A stretch of DNA of 64,000 bases from Anoplopoma fimbria. Taxonomy: Eukaryota > Chordata > Actinopteri > Perciformes > Anoplopomatidae. The stretch covers positions 9,353,476-9,417,475 of the forward strand of contig NC_072467.1 of the NCBI RefSeq assembly GCF_027596085.1, in the 5' to 3' direction. Positions 21,861-35,800 of this stretch are shown here, piece by piece (within the stretch, counting starts at the first letter, position 1; the number at the start of each line of letters is the position of its first letter). Below the pieces are notes generated by a model. It was not told the origin of the DNA, made no database searches, and saw only the letters and a program-made list of their open reading frames with translations. The position numbers and the translations under genes were made by a program.

Positions 21861-23379
21861 TTGCACCATTTCTTCTTCTTCTTGCATTACATCTAGGAAC
21901 CTGTCTGTCTTCAGTTATGGGGTATGTCCTTCGCTTATCCTGAGAACAGATCTTCTCTCTCTGCAGACATAGTTTGCTCATTCTATAAAACCAGATGTGT
22001 GATGTTACTTGTTAGTTCAGTAAGCTTGACACTGGCAAAGTAATATTGTTTTAAACACTTCGTCCCATGTTGTTGCACTTTTTTTCACGTACATAAAGAA
22101 ATATGTAAATCTAGAATATTGCTTGAATTTTGACTGAATGAGGAAAGTAATTGCATAACTTGTTTATATTTTAAGTAAATTTTGAAGTTACTCTCTGAAA
22201 GGCACATAAATCCTGACAAAGTCAATGTATTAGATGGTAAAGTAAAATTCATCAATGGATGAAACCCCATGACAGATCCCTATCTCCTCAGATGGCTATG
22301 TGTTCAACAGGAACCTTATAATATTAGCCCAATGCTAATAGTATCCATTACTGGGGCTCCAAGTGCAGTCGGTCAGGCAGGTTGGGAGGGATTGAGATAA
22401 GGCCAGGGGACAGTTTAACGGAGATTTCAGTAGTATCATAACATTTTACAAACCATTGCACTCCATATACACACCCAATTTAACTGTGAGATTTATGCTT
22501 TAATAATTATAGTAATAATTACAATAATTGCTACTGCTTCACCTTAATTTGTCCTCGCTTTGTTGACAGCAGAATCGTACAGGGTGACGGGGCCATTTGG
22601 CTGCCATTCACCTGGAGATTCAAGAGAAAAAGTACATGCAAGAAAATAAAGCATGAAGCACCAAGCAACAGAAACAAAGGAGGGCCGAAAAACATATATA
22701 TATATTTTTGCGGGTTGAGGACTCACTATCTTGGTCCAAGACCCCCTAATTGACACCTTTGGGACATGGTCTTTCATTTGATCAGTTTCATGGCAAAGAC
22801 CTGACCAGTCTCCCTGTGAGGCACAAGGTTTACAGTCCTGTGAGATTTCTATATCAGCTCTGATTTGAAAAGAAACTGTCCAAATGACATATTAATTCTA
22901 CAACACATTCTCGTTTCAGGTTCTCCTCTGCTTTGACCCGACCTGCTGAACTATCCAAAGAGTTTTACTCAACCAGATGCCCCACTGCCTACTTGCTTGT
23001 CTTTGTCAAAGTCATTCTCCACCGCAGGTTTAAATCAAATGCAGAAAGGTAAAAAATGTTATGTAATAAATATATTAACAAAATACAAAAAGGTGGCAAG
23101 CAGGAGGCCCCCCACTTTTGTGGAAGTAGTCAAACTGACCACAGTCAGAAGGAAAAATGGCCCAGTGATCACAGTTACGGTAAGCACACACAGAATCCAG
23201 TTTACGCAGACCGCTGCTCATGGACCAATCAGTCACATAAGCTGCTTTTATAGCCAATGTCACGATTACGTCGTAGTGTTATTTAGAGGCAAAACAAAGG
23301 AAAGACTGGAGGCCAACACCAATCACCTCAGCTGAAAAGGATACAACCAGGTGGCAACCTCTGGTTCGGACAGGTGAAG
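21861..23379. other. Intergenic, nothing recognised
   Basis: No exon, RNA gene or clear repeat found. Frames at 22544-22777 and 22997-23335 look like chance. Confidence 0.4.
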
Positions 23380-23690
23380 CCAATGCGGAAGTGTCTTAAG
23401 ACTTGGATTCTCTCTACTGGCCACCATTTTAGAGTAAAATAGACCATAAAGCGGAGTATGCTTTAAGGCGGGCTTAGTGTGATTAACAGGTCGCTGCCAC
23501 CACCAGAGCCAAATATGGCGTCTCTACGTCACTATTCACATTCCAAATATGGTCACTCACATTCATTGGTTGCAAAAAGCCAGGGTGGCGACAGCTGTAA
23601 TGCAAGATGGCAAGGGCCAAATCACTGAAATCATGATGCATCTACTTCTTATGGTTACAATCAAATTTGGCACTTTCCTGGAGTCAACGA
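23380..23690 (+). repeat. Interspersed repeat fragment, copy A
   Basis: Contains 'ggccaccattttagagt', 'agaccataaagcggag' and 'aggcgggcttagtg', phrases I know from a widespread teleost repeat. A second, shorter relative lies at 27495-27690. The two share a 'ttcattggttgc' block preceded by 'caaatatggt' / 'aaaatatggt', with a downstream 'aagatggc'. Confidence 0.55.
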
Positions 23691-24870
23691 GCATGTAGGA
23701 ATAGCGCATCTCTGCCATTGCAACTCAAACAGTGAACTTGTTTGCCACACTAACGTCACGCAAATAACGCTGCCCACCTTGCTTAACGGTAAAGTCTGCA
23801 CCTGCCAGAGACCCCCTGGTGTTTTCTTTCCCTTGAACCAGATTATATTTCACCAGTGTATCTGGCCGTGTGTAGCCGCAACTTAGGTGTGTGACCCAAC
23901 TATGTCATGGCAGGTGTTTTGATGAGGACCCACAGAAGCACAGTGTCGAGTGTGAGGTTGTTTGTATGAGCTGTGCTTGAGGAAGCTGCATCAGCAACTA
24001 CACAGGCCAATAATTCAGCTTATTCTGAACAGGAATACTTTGAATATACACTGATCTGGTTATTAATATGTGGTGCATTAAACTGTAGTACAGTTGTAAT
24101 ACCAATGACTGTCAGATGAGGGCACTGAAGGGCCAGTTATGGATTCATTGATATGAAATGAATTGCATTTCCACACAATTTTTTTCCACTATAAACCAGG
24201 AAAGCTGTTTAATCAGCTGCTTTGGGAAAAGTCAATATTATACTTATTGAACTTCCAACATACTGCATCAAGTTTTATGCTGTCCATCTGGACGGATATA
24301 GCCTAATAAATGGCACAGATGAGCTTTGAACCAGTCTTGTAACAAGTGGGTTGAATCTACAGGGGGAACAGTGTTATAATGTACCATAAAAATGTGTCTG
24401 CTCCATTGCACAGCAGCCAAGCAGGTGTAAAAACTCTCCCAGGCCACATGCAGGCAGTTCTGCTGCAGTTTTCCTATTCACAAACTGAAACTACACATTG
24501 ATGTTCCACATGGATGTTCCACATGTGTGGCGGTGATGAGGACCCTTGAGCTTTAACTGTCTCCTCGTCAAGTTGTTTTGGAAAGGCTGATTTGCAGCAA
24601 ACAGATGTATACGAGGCAATGCTCCAACTGAGATTTCAGAGCCAGATGTGTTTACACTTTGAGACACTGAGTAACGGTCTTTGGAAAAAGCACTCATTTC
24701 TCGCATGAGTGAAAGCAGACAGCAGCGAGAAAATTGTTGTGATAATTCTCTGTTTGATCCCACTGGTTTTCAATTCTACAATCAGGGAATGTGATATTTT
24801 TTTCGCAGTACAGTATTTCTAATAATCTGTTTTAAAGAACTTTATTGTCTCCTTAATATTTGTGTGAAAA
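23691..24870. other. Intergenic, nothing recognised
   Basis: The only feature is a short tandem duplication (gatgttccacatg twice at about 24500-24526). No coding evidence. Confidence 0.4.
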
Positions 24871-25287
24871 ATGTCTTCCAACGCTATCATCCATGAAGCT
24901 GACATGGTGATAGGACGCTACAGCCACACCCTAAAGTCGAGCAAAGATCCACTGCTACAGGACCTCTGGGAGCAATTTGAACCAGTGGAGAGGAGAAACA
25001 TAGAGCAGAGGAGCAAGGAAGAGAGGGAGGGAGAGCGGACTGTAGCGAGCAGTGTCACCACACCACTCTGGTTGAAGGCCTTGGAAGGACTGACATCACT
25101 CTTGGAGAGTTTCATTCTGCTCTGCATTTCAGAGTATTGGAGGGTGTGTGGTTGGGGGCTTTGGAGTCATCTGTGGCGCTTCTTAAGAGGTCTTTCAGTG
25201 CCTTTGGGATCACGTTATGTGGCTGCGATCAGAGATATGCCAGTGTCTGGGGATGTGGATAGTTCTTCCATTCATGGCCTTTGCTGA
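24871..25287 (+). CDS. Unassigned 138-codon open frame, possibly a gene fragment or pseudogene
   Basis: The first 80 or so codons look coding. Third positions favour C/G, and the peptide is charged and soluble, for example EADMVIGRYSHTLKSSKDPL and LWEQFEPVERRNIEQRSKEE. After about residue 88 it becomes Trp/Leu/Cys-rich and less protein-like. Other frames stay open there (25217-25429, plus), as expected if a frameshift or a splice donor lies near 25100-25130. No signal peptide, domain or family is recognised, and neighbours give no hint. It may be a remnant of a retrocopy or mobile element, or chance. Confidence 0.25.
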   Translation: MSSNAIIHEADMVIGRYSHTLKSSKDPLLQDLWEQFEPVERRNIEQRSKEEREGERTVASSVTTPLWLKALEGLTSLLESFILLCISEYWRVCGWGLWSHLWRFLRGLSVPLGSRYVAAIRDMPVSGDVDSSSIHGLC

Positions 25288-25429
25288 ATCATTGTGTATC
25301 TTTGTGGCTTTGGGTTCTGGGTTTTGGTTGTCTGTACATCCCTGCTCTTTTGTGCTTTTAGTCTCGGAACTCATTCACATTTTTGTGCCACAGAGCAGGA
25401 TGATTGAAAAACTTTATGAGGAGTGCTAA

Positions 25430-27099
25430 ATCTGTTGTCATTGCACCTCTGCATTCTGAGTAAACAATTAAAAACTTACATGTAGGTCAGACCTACTTCG
25501 AAGGGTTGTCACCGACAAGGTCTCAAGATTTAGGCCATTTCCGACAGCTATGACACAGTGTGTTTGCTCTTATCTTCACCAAAAGGTTCTCAACTGGCAC
25601 TCAGGCTTCATTTACTTCACTGCCCCTTTTCTTAAGGTTCACTGGAACTTGTTCTGTCGCAGCCTCAGGACGACTTTAGCCTATTTTTCTTCACAAATGA
25701 CTTTTTTTGCATATAACCTATTTTTTATACATTTATCAGAAGAGATTTGAAAATGAACTTTTACAAAACTTACCTAATAAATTAACCTTATTCTGTAATC
25801 TTTTCGTTTTCCATCTATAATTTCCTTTAATGGGATCCTCCACTGGGGTTTCAGTTTCTCATCACAACCTCTAGGTGGCACTCAAAATTAGGTTAATGCT
25901 GTGAAAGAGCTTAGGTCAGCACCTGTGGACTTAATTTGCAGCCAAAACGCTCACACTAATGGGCTCTGGATATGGAGATGGAGCGTGTCATGGTTAATTT
26001 ATCGCTGCTAAGAGCTGGAAATGATTTTATGAATGGATTATCCAAGTTCTTCCATTCTAGTATCTGCACGTTTTTGCAAGAGAAGCACTAGACTCCAATG
26101 TGTTGTTCATAAAAAGAAAATTATTTTTAGACAGGAAAGCAAAGGCTTCCTTCCTACACTGGTTTACTGGCAGGGTAAAAATGAAGTGGAAAATGTTGAT
26201 TTGGCAGTGTAGATTTTGTTTTTTTGGTGTTTTTTGTAAGCTATGGTTAATTTGCAGTTACAGAGAAATACCACATGTGGCCCTTCTGTCACAAACAACT
26301 CCATCCTTCATGCTCTCCCTCTGTATGCTGCTATGTCTAAGTATTTTTACATTACAGCGCTGAAAGATCTGACCAATAGCACTTCTTTTCCAAGGATGTG
26401 GTGATGGTTGGCATGCACTCATGTGGCAACCTGGTCCCTGACTGTTGCAGAGTTGGAAGCATGGTACTGTGCCTGACATGCAAAGCAAGCATGCTGTTGC
26501 AATTGCTTCTTATCACACAACCTTTTATTGTGTAAGACAAGCTATTACACGCTCCATTTGCAGGATGGCTGCTGTATACTGAGGGCAGAATATTTAGCCC
26601 GGTGTGTGACATAATGGAAAGATGCCATTCTGGATTCTATTGTGATGAACACGTTTTCAATTGATTAGAGAAGCTATTATGGTCACCAGCATTGCATATA
26701 TGCACTTAGCCTTCTATACATTTGCATCAGGGATTTCCATTCCCTTTTGAAACTGGATTCATGCCATTAGGAATGATTGCATGTAAGTATCATTTGCTGT
26801 AGTCCCCTCCCGAAGGGACTATGGGAACATGTGTTTCCCATTGTTTCATGGGTTTCTTCATGTGTTCACACTGACCACACTGACTTTGCCATTTACTCAC
26901 TGCGCTTGTGTACCTCAAAAGACTCTTTTAATATTCTTTGCAATCGGCCTTCAGATTATCTCACCTGAAGGAACTACATCAGTGAAGCAATTAAGTAAAT
27001 AAGTGTTAAGTAACTGTGTAGCTGGAGTAACAGCCAGTTTCTTCGGTGTTGTACAGATTAAAGAAATGAGATATGCAGCAATTTTGACAGCATGTTAAT
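25430..27099. other. Intergenic, nothing recognised
   Basis: No exons or repeats that I can name. The short inverted pair 'gtcccctcccgaagggac' at about 26802-26819 is too small to interpret. Confidence 0.4.
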
Positions 27100-27315
27100 T
27101 GGTCAGATATTGAGGCGCTAGAGGTACTGTTTAAAAAGAGACAGCTAGCTAAACTAAGCTAATCACCTGCTAGTACTAGCTTCACATTTAATGTACAAAA
27201 ATGTGGCATCGATCCTCTGATTGAACCCTTGTCGAATGCAACCAAAATATTCTTATATTCAAACTATTCCTTCATAGAGTAACTGAACACTGAAATGTTT
27301 TTTAAGTTATAAGCT
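27100..27315 (+). repeat. Teleost interspersed repeat fragment (aagctaa-rich type)
   Basis: 'agacagctagctaaactaag', 'ctagcttcacatttaatgta' and 'aaactattccttcat' follow the order of a very common fish repeat known from many fish genomic sequences. It is diverged and non-coding. The family name is not known to me. Confidence 0.5.
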
Positions 27316-27494
27316 TAATGATAGAACTGTACAGTGATGAAACACATCAATGCTGGTGTTAATATTGACATTTCTTACCAAATGTATAAAAATGAAATGG
27401 TTGAAAATGGCTTAAAACTCCCATCTACTTATTTGAATCAGCCCTTATATTGCAAGGCAAATTCTGATAAAAAAAAGAACATATACAGCTTTAT

Positions 27495-27690
27495 GTCACT
27501 CCTCTGCATTCAAAATATGGTAATTTATGTTCATTGGTTGCGATAAAAACAACACGGTGAAATTGTAATCCAAGATGGCGACGGCTAATCGTCAAACTCA
27601 AGGCTTCAAAACAACAGTCCACAAACCAATGGGTGATGTCATGATGATTTCGTCCACTTCCTATATATAGTCTATGGTTGATGCTGAGTT
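27495..27690 (+). repeat. Interspersed repeat fragment, copy B
   Basis: Relative of the 23.4-23.7 kb copy, sharing the 'ttcattggttgc' block. It ends in 'tccacttcctatatatagtc' and 'tatggttg', a terminus often seen in teleost repeats. It includes 'aagatggcgacggc'. Confidence 0.55.
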
Positions 27691-29589
27691 GAGGCTTTCT
27701 TTATACAGAAGTGGACGTGATTGGATCTCTCAGCTTCTTCCCCACCTTTTTTCAAAAATGATGTAGTGGGTGGAGTTAAAGGCTCAGACCTGGGTATGAA
27801 GTAACATTTTAACATCATGGTCTTTTCACTTTCAACAATAACTGATAGTAGCCAATCCTTTATGCGACTACCTGATGAATTGTAATCTGAAGGACCTGAT
27901 TCAGTTTTTAGACCTACAAAAAAGTTGAGACTTGTGGAATCGTTTGCCTAGCTACTTACCAAATGTGGGGTTTGAAAAATGTGTCCCAGCTGCTTTATTT
28001 TCAGCCACTTACACAACCTGTTCGAGTAAAAACATTATCCTTATATCTTTTATTTGGTTCAGGTTTTTCACAAGTCCCTTTTTACAACCCACAGGGGTCA
28101 AATTCTGTGCTCTGGCCTACACAGCCTCAATATAAATGCTGCTTGCAGAAATGAGTTGCATGTGCTTTTCAATCATGCCACCGCCGTGTTTTAGGATAAA
28201 TTGTCTGAGTTTTTTAAGTCAAACTATGATATTTTTGCTACTAATAACAGGACAGAACAGGAGAAAAAAAATACAGCTCAATTCTTAATTTAGTATAAGT
28301 TTGTAGTTCACACTCTAGCTAGGAGTACACCCTTCCTGAGTAATGCTGAATTTGAATTTCACAATTTTGCACAGATAAGGAACTTGCTTGCTTTTTATGT
28401 TAGTAATGCTTTTGCTGAACATGAATAGCTTTTGAGTTATATAGTAAATACCACACTGCAGTTTTACAAATATGCATTTTTTTTGCAAGTTGTCAGAATA
28501 GAATATAGTACAGTAGAAATGTAGTAAAGAAAAGCTAACCCGACTCATCTGCTACAATCGCTTATATAAAAGCATATTTCCAACCATTTTCCCCTCACCT
28601 CTGGTCCACTGCCCAGTTGAGTGTGGAACGGTCTAGGTTCTGTTCTAGAGACAAAGATGACATCAGAGGTTTTCCTTTGTAAAACAGAAACCTGACAGTT
28701 CCCCCCACATTTGTCTAATTCTGGTAACTGATAAAATAAAGAAGGTGTTTGGAAAGGTGAAATGAAACATGCTCTGGCAAAACTAGCTGGCAAAGCACCA
28801 CATTTTATAACTTAATCTGAATACAAGATTGTTATAACGCGATTAAACACCTCTTTGCAATTACAGACACTTAAATGTATGTGTATCTGGTAATAAAACT
28901 GAACTCTATGTTATCTATCTTGCACCATTTTAACAACCACTTACTTTGATCAACATTTGACCTATTAGAATAGCAGGCCTCTCGAGTGTCTCCTAAACTT
29001 TTCCATCCAGCTTATATCAGTGTTATACACAGCAATATGTGAGGTGATACTATGTAAAAGATACATTTCTAACGCCTTTGTCATGAAAAATATTTTTTCT
29101 GTGTTCAAGAAAGGAAAATTAAAGGCTGCTCAGAAGTTCTGTGTAAGTCCCAGCGTTGACTAGAATGAATTGCTTGGCAACTTTTAGCCCAAATAAAAAA
29201 CAAACTGAGCTAGTAGGCATCACCTCACTGTTGCTGTAAGAGCATAAACGCAGGAATTAGTGATGATAAACAAGTTTTCTCAGGAAAATTTCTCAGGACA
29301 TAATATAAGAAAAATAATATAGAAATGAAAAAATGTCAGCAACTAGCTGAGAGAAAAAGTGGTGAAAGTTAGTGGAGAGTTAAAAAGAGAGTTTGTCTGA
29401 CATTCAACAGGTTGCCAAAACAAGTGAATGCTAATGTTGGCCTTTATTTGTTGGATGTGTAGAGAGGGGACTATTTTCCAAAACATTAGCCATAGCAACT
29501 TAGAAGATGATATTTCAATGTCATGTTCACAGCTTGTTTCTGCTGCTAAACACAGTAATTGCAGGTTGTTGTTTTTTTTTTGTGAATTT
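27691..29589. other. Intergenic, nothing recognised
   Basis: Low GC, no convincing open frames and no clear repeats. Confidence 0.4.
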
Positions 29590-29896
29590 TAAAGGTGCTA
29601 AATTCAATATTCAGAGTTAATATAGCAGCTTGCTTTTATTGCATGTTAGTGAATGCAAGCATGCCCCACTTGTTAGCTCATGGTCGCCGCTCTGCTCCGC
29701 GCTCATATTGCGGTTACAGCTGATAAAGCAGTCCCGACCCACTTCGTGGTTACGTAAGTGTAAAACCCACCCTCCAGTTACCCCCGAACTAAATACTTTT
29801 AGCTCTGTCAGCCATTTTGCCATTGCACTGTAAGCGCTGTTAGCACTGTCTATATAAAAGTTCGCTGTTAGAACTTGTATATAGCATCTTTAAATA
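29590..29896. mobile_element. Candidate MITE-like element with imperfect terminal inverted repeats
   Basis: The left end 'taaaggtgctaaattcaat' is an imperfect reverse complement of the right end 'ttgtatatagcatcttta'. The roughly 305-bp body is GC-richer than its surroundings and has no open frame of note. This is the size and shape of a non-autonomous DNA transposon. Target-site duplications are not clear. Confidence 0.45.
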
Positions 29897-32800
29897 ATGT
29901 GATATTTTGCATTTGTATTTTGTGTTTAAATTCAGTTGCAAAATTAGAAAGAAATTTTGTGTATTTTGTGGTAAGCAGAAAGTCTTTACAGGCATAGAAC
30001 ATTATCATGTGTAAATGATACCTATATCAATCTGACCTGTTTCTCATAATATTAAATACTTAATCTTAAGACGTCATGACAGCTGTTCAGTCTTTTGAAA
30101 ATGTTAATAAAGCAGAAATTACTGGAGGAATTAATAATGCAGTAGTTGTTTGAAAAAAAAACCACTTATGATAGTGCTACAAACATAGATGTGGGCTTCA
30201 TTTTTGTGTTAAAATTTGGAGCTGCATGTTCCCCTACTTTTGGGAAACCAGATTATACTGTTCCACCTTGTACAGAATATTGAAGAGACTTATTTTTCTC
30301 TTGGTTTACATTGAGCCGGGAATAAGCAATTGGATTGCTCACTTACAAATATAATTTCATATCATATTATACGAAGTTTATTTCATCTGGCTGCAGAGAA
30401 ACATCCCATTTACTATCTCCAGTGAGAAATGCTATAATGTAACTTGTTTCAAAGCTCTCTCAATAAGTTTAATATCACCCTGAAACTCCACAGACTAAGA
30501 GTGTGGTGAGAACTGTATCCTCCTCAAGGGATCAGGGGGCTTCAGTTTAGAGCTACAGCTTCTTTTCCAGAGCCAGGCTCCTACTGATATTTTCCACCGT
30601 GGCCCTCCCTCAGCGCTCCTGCCAAATCGCCATCTCTTTTACATAGCGGAGTCTGTAAACCGGAGAGTGTAGCACAATTAGCGCAGCAGCCTCAGCAGTT
30701 TCAGCTGTCTCCAGTTGGGGTAAAAGAGCTCTCACTTCTAAAGGTCCACGGTCAGGTTATAGGCTGAGATATGGAGTGCATAGGTTGTGTATTATAGTGA
30801 CACCTGATCTGAGTACTCAATGCCATGTTATATCTTATATTTTTACATGGAGTCATAAGGAATGTATCTAGACACAGTTGGATAAGACATGCAATGAGAG
30901 AGACAGAGAGGTAAACACTGGACCTCCCACTGATAATCACTGTGATGAACGGGCACTGCCTTCTCACTGGGTGGCACGTCTCGTAAATGTCTGCTCTGAC
31001 CAGGAGGCAAATACCACAGAAGTACCAGCCACGTGTTTTGCCAGGCTCTCTGAAGGCCACGGCATCATACAGACTGAAGGGCAGGCCAGAGAGGAAAGGT
31101 TCCACAACCTGATGTACAGCAGGTTGTTATTTTAACTGTCCTGTGGGAGGGTTAAATACTTGGACCTCTAAATGCAGGGCGACTTTTATTGGCCTGTCAG
31201 ACATGAATTAACACAAGAATCATACTAGAATTTAGTCAATGTTGATTTAAAGCTGACGACATGTCTTCCAAATTTTAATTAATGGATGTGAGGGATCCAA
31301 CTAAAGCTGAATTTTATTGACGTTATTAATTTGATGGATTTCCCAATTCATTTGTCATTCACCGCAGCAAGGCATTCTATTAAGTCAGGGTATTTTTCCA
31401 GAGAGCTCTTTTGCACCAGAAACGTTCTGTTATTCGTGCGAGTCATGATTTAGGATAATGTCCTTTGGTTCAACGGAGAGCCTTAAAGATAATTTAAAAC
31501 AATTGGATATATTAACTTTTGGCTTAGTATTACAACCATGAATGTCAACCAGTGAGCAATAACTCAAAGATGTTTTCTGGATGAGCTTAGCAGAAATGGT
31601 ATGTAGCCTGCAGTATTGCTATTAATCATGGTTAATGTGTCTGCTTTTTGTCACTATTGGAAGCCCTGAAGAGGTCTTGTTTTTGTCCTGCTGAATCTTT
31701 AGTGAGCCACTCTCCTGCCAACTCCACACAAAATGTTACCAAGGGGCTTTTGGGGTGGCAGATGGTGGCACACTTTTACTCTGCAGATTCAAATGGGTCA
31801 CTGATGGTGCTTGGTCTGGGATTTGAGGATAGATGTGTTTGAGAATCTTTATTCAAAAAACTACAATCAAATTATGTAAATCTTTGTATTTCTTATTTCC
31901 ACTATTGGCCAAGTTATGAAATCAATTACTGATATTACCAACTAAAAAAGTAATTCCATTACTTTAATAATTACTCAACATCAAGAAATGACCTAAATAA
32001 GGGCTTCTTGTATGCTCCAGGATTGTAATGGCATTGCAACATTAGCGTAAGCAGCCTGCTAACAGCTGTAGCTAAATTAAGTGACTATTAATAGCTAGCT
32101 TAACAATAGCTCTGGTGACTAGACGCAACAAAACAAGGTGACGCCAAAATGAAGGCTTATCAGGGGCTCATGTTAGCAACCTAGCTAAGAAGGTACATTG
32201 TTTAATTTAGACGGTTTTGGAGTTACTAAAGTCACATTTCTCCATATTTTGCTAGCTACCTGCCTCCCCACCTCCAGCCCTCAACAAGCTAATAGTAAAA
32301 GTATTTCAGAGAACAAACTGATATTAACTAGCCAATAAACTACAGGTAAGACAGTGAGCAAGCTGACCTCCAACTGTGATGCAATAACTAAATTCCAAAT
32401 AATAATACTGTACACAACTCTTACTGCACTGACCATCTCCATCATTGTGCTTCTAGGAGCAGTAAATATGTTTTACACCCTTGGCAGGGGCCCATCACCA
32501 GGGTTCTCATTGAGGGCTTATCTTCGCAGTTCAAATAGCACAGTTCAAATGAAGGGAGATGGCCTTTAAAATGATGCTTGAATGGTAAAAATCCATTCAA
32601 CCACACAGGAGATACAGAAGAACTGCATAAGTAGCCTAGGCCATTAGCTGTAGATGGATTATTATATGCTGATCCTGGGAAACAGACATTGAACATTTGA
32701 CGTAGGGGAAAAAAAATATTGTTAAAAATCCTCTGAAAAGTTTCCCTAATGTGTCATATTAAGAGTATATTGAGCTGGTGAACCCTGGAAACATTGAAAC

Positions 32801-35800
32801 ACTCCCCTGAAAGCTGGCTAGCTAGCTAGCTAACTACGTTGACATCACATCAGGGACCCTCTGTGGAAGTGCTGAATAGTTGCTGTTGGCTTCAGAAGCC
32901 GGTGCTTTGCAGGACAAAAATATAGTGTAAAAATGTCTACATTCATGCCATGAAAGAGACTTATCCAAGTACTGCTGCAGTGAGGTATTAAGTGCTTCAG
33001 GAGTGGCTTGTTTACTTCAGTTAAAGCAACCTTTCAAAACATAACACTTATACGGTTAGACCTTTCAGCCTCAGGGGTCTGGACTGTCTCAGAGTATTAT
33101 ATTCAAAGCAAAAAGGGATATATGGTGAACAATATAGATCTTGGGCAACATTTTACAGTAAATTCAGAGTCCTATTAAAGCTGAATGTTTGATGTATTTC
33201 ACGCCTGTCAAAGTGTGAAGTGAAATGGAAGCCGTCACAATTCTCTGTCTCAAACCCAAAGCCACTTAGCTGCGATTCCAGTCTGCCCTGAATCAAGTCT
33301 AACCTTTCTGTAGCCCACAATCTGGAGCTGTTGCAGATGTTCCTATGAATAGACTCCGTGTGAAGTATATCGTGGTACTTGTTATGGATTGTTTTAATAG
33401 ATTACCATGTTGACGTCCTCACGGATCACGGCACTGCAGGTTTTACACAAGCTTTCTCCTTCCAGTTTCCTTATGGCAAAGTCAATTTTAAACAGTGTTG
33501 TGCGAGTCATGAATGTGAACTAATTTGTTCTACATAGACAAAGAGGTGTTCTGTGCACAATTACTGAGCCATTCTCGTAACATTAACAAAGCACCTGTGA
33601 GCATGATGTAATATCCAGAGAAACGCACCCATTTTCCAATTATTGAGCCTTTTCGACTTTTTGTGAAGAGAATCTAATGCAATTAACCTTGCAGGTAAAG
33701 AAAAAAAAAATTGCATTCCATGTGTATATCATTGAGTTATAGTGTTAAACAGGGATTTTCCACTTATGTGTAATTTCTGGTGACACCCTGATTCAATTTG
33801 TTTAATAATTAATTTGTTTTCTGGACCCAAAATAATAGGTGTCCACCTCATTATTGATAACTCCATTTAACTGTAATTTATTCTTGCTGCATGGTGATGT
33901 AGATGGTAAGAGTGTCCAGAACGTGCTACAATAAATGAACTAGGTTGATATATAACTGTATAACAGAAATCACCTGTTGCTTATTTGACATTCATGATTT
34001 TTCGTGCTTTGAGTTTCACCGTCTGAAACCTGCTTCATTCCTTTACTCATATGTTCGGGCTAGCCATACATATCAGATTACCCATACTGAACATACATTC
34101 GACCTAGAAAAAAAGCATTTGAAATGAATGCAATAAATATCTGCAGTGCAAGAAATATGTCCAGCTAAGCAGAGCACATACACATTACACCCCTCCAAGT
34201 GATCATTTAAAGTGTAGTCATTTTTAATCCATGATGGATGACATGTTCTTGACTTCAGTTTCTGCTCCTTAACTTTTGTTAATGGCAGAGTTGTGCTGGC
34301 CCCTCTCAGCACATTGATCATTTTTGAGTGTTGCTAGTACAGGGACCACTTTGGAACTGGTTTTAAACAAGCTTTAGTTCTGGCAGAGGATGTGCAAATG
34401 CTGTGAAATAAACTGAAAGGAATGATAATCTGATGGCAGAGGTGTGTGTTTTGGATTCAATCAGCAGGAATCTCACTGGAACGAAAAAAATATATAAACA
34501 AAAACTAAAATCCTAGCATCCACAATCATTTTTTTCCCAGCAAGTCCAGATTTGCAGATGCCGATAGTTTAATGGAAAGTTGGTGAACATGTTTGTTTTA
34601 CATTCCTCTTAGTCCATTCTGCTCTGGACTGTTTCATTCCCATAAACACCTTCAGACAATGGAAAAATCAACACAGTGTGTCTGGATGTAGAGAGATATT
34701 TATTGTTTCCTGAAATCTGCATTTTCCACAATGTAGCACTGTTTATCATCAACCATCCTTCCCTAATGTTCAATTAATACAAATTATTTCTTTGAACAGT
34801 TGAAATATTTCCTCATAGGATGAGAATATTTGACTTTTTTTCAAGCGTTTCTTTGTTTAAAGGCCGATTTGTTCGTCATCTTCCTAATTCTTTGTCATGA
34901 AACTCACCAAAACATAACAAATAAGGAAACGTGTAGTTAACAAATGCGACACCTTTACAAGAATTAACTGCCATTTCTTTTTTTTCCATATTTTGATAGC
35001 TGACGATAGGACTACTTCGCCTGAAAATTTGATTTTTGTTTCCTGCTTTGAAGTAAAATACAGTATTATCTTTCTCATTGACTTTTGAAGGCTAATATAC
35101 TTTCAGAGGCATTAAAGTGATTGAGAAAGTACATGCATCTCTACAGTTAAGGGTATTGTTTACAGATGATCTGAAGGGCCAAGGGCACTTGCAAATAAAA
35201 TGTTTTTTCTCTTTAATTGGCACAACTTCATTCCCCAATGGGGCAATAGGCAATCACTAATCACCTATATATTTTAACCTTTAAACAAAATAACTCAATC
35301 AATCACTTTATGACCACGTCTTTAGATGAAGATTACCTCATTCTCCTCACCTCAATCATACACTGAACACGATGATTCAATAAATAAACTAAGAAGGCAT
35401 TTGAAAACAAATGCTGTTTTGTGGTTGAGCGGGGAGAGCACAGCAGGTCATTTTGGTTTTGTTCCATCTCGCCATATGTTTCCACTTTTTATTGTTTTGG
35501 TTTTGAAAAGAAAAAGGCCGCTGTCAGAAAAGAGATAAGAGCCATCAAGCTGAGCAAGAAACCATAAATCAAACCTCCTCTTTTCCAGCGTATGACGAAG
35601 TATTGTATGAATCTGCGCAACACATGGTCGATAAATTCTCGGACTGTACCTGGGTGAAAAGGCACGGCATGCATGCAATCCTGTTTTCTTTCTGGGAGAG
35701 GGGTCAGCGAGATGCAGTTGCAGAAAAAAGATGTATTGCACTAATATCATGCAAATAACAACAATAAAATACATTCTTTAATGTTTACATAGTTGTTTGT

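Noticed and set aside
30752..31105. 117-codon minus-strand frame
   Set aside because: No recognisable family, and an overlapping plus-strand frame is equally open. The composition changes along its length. Kept only as unexplained sequence.
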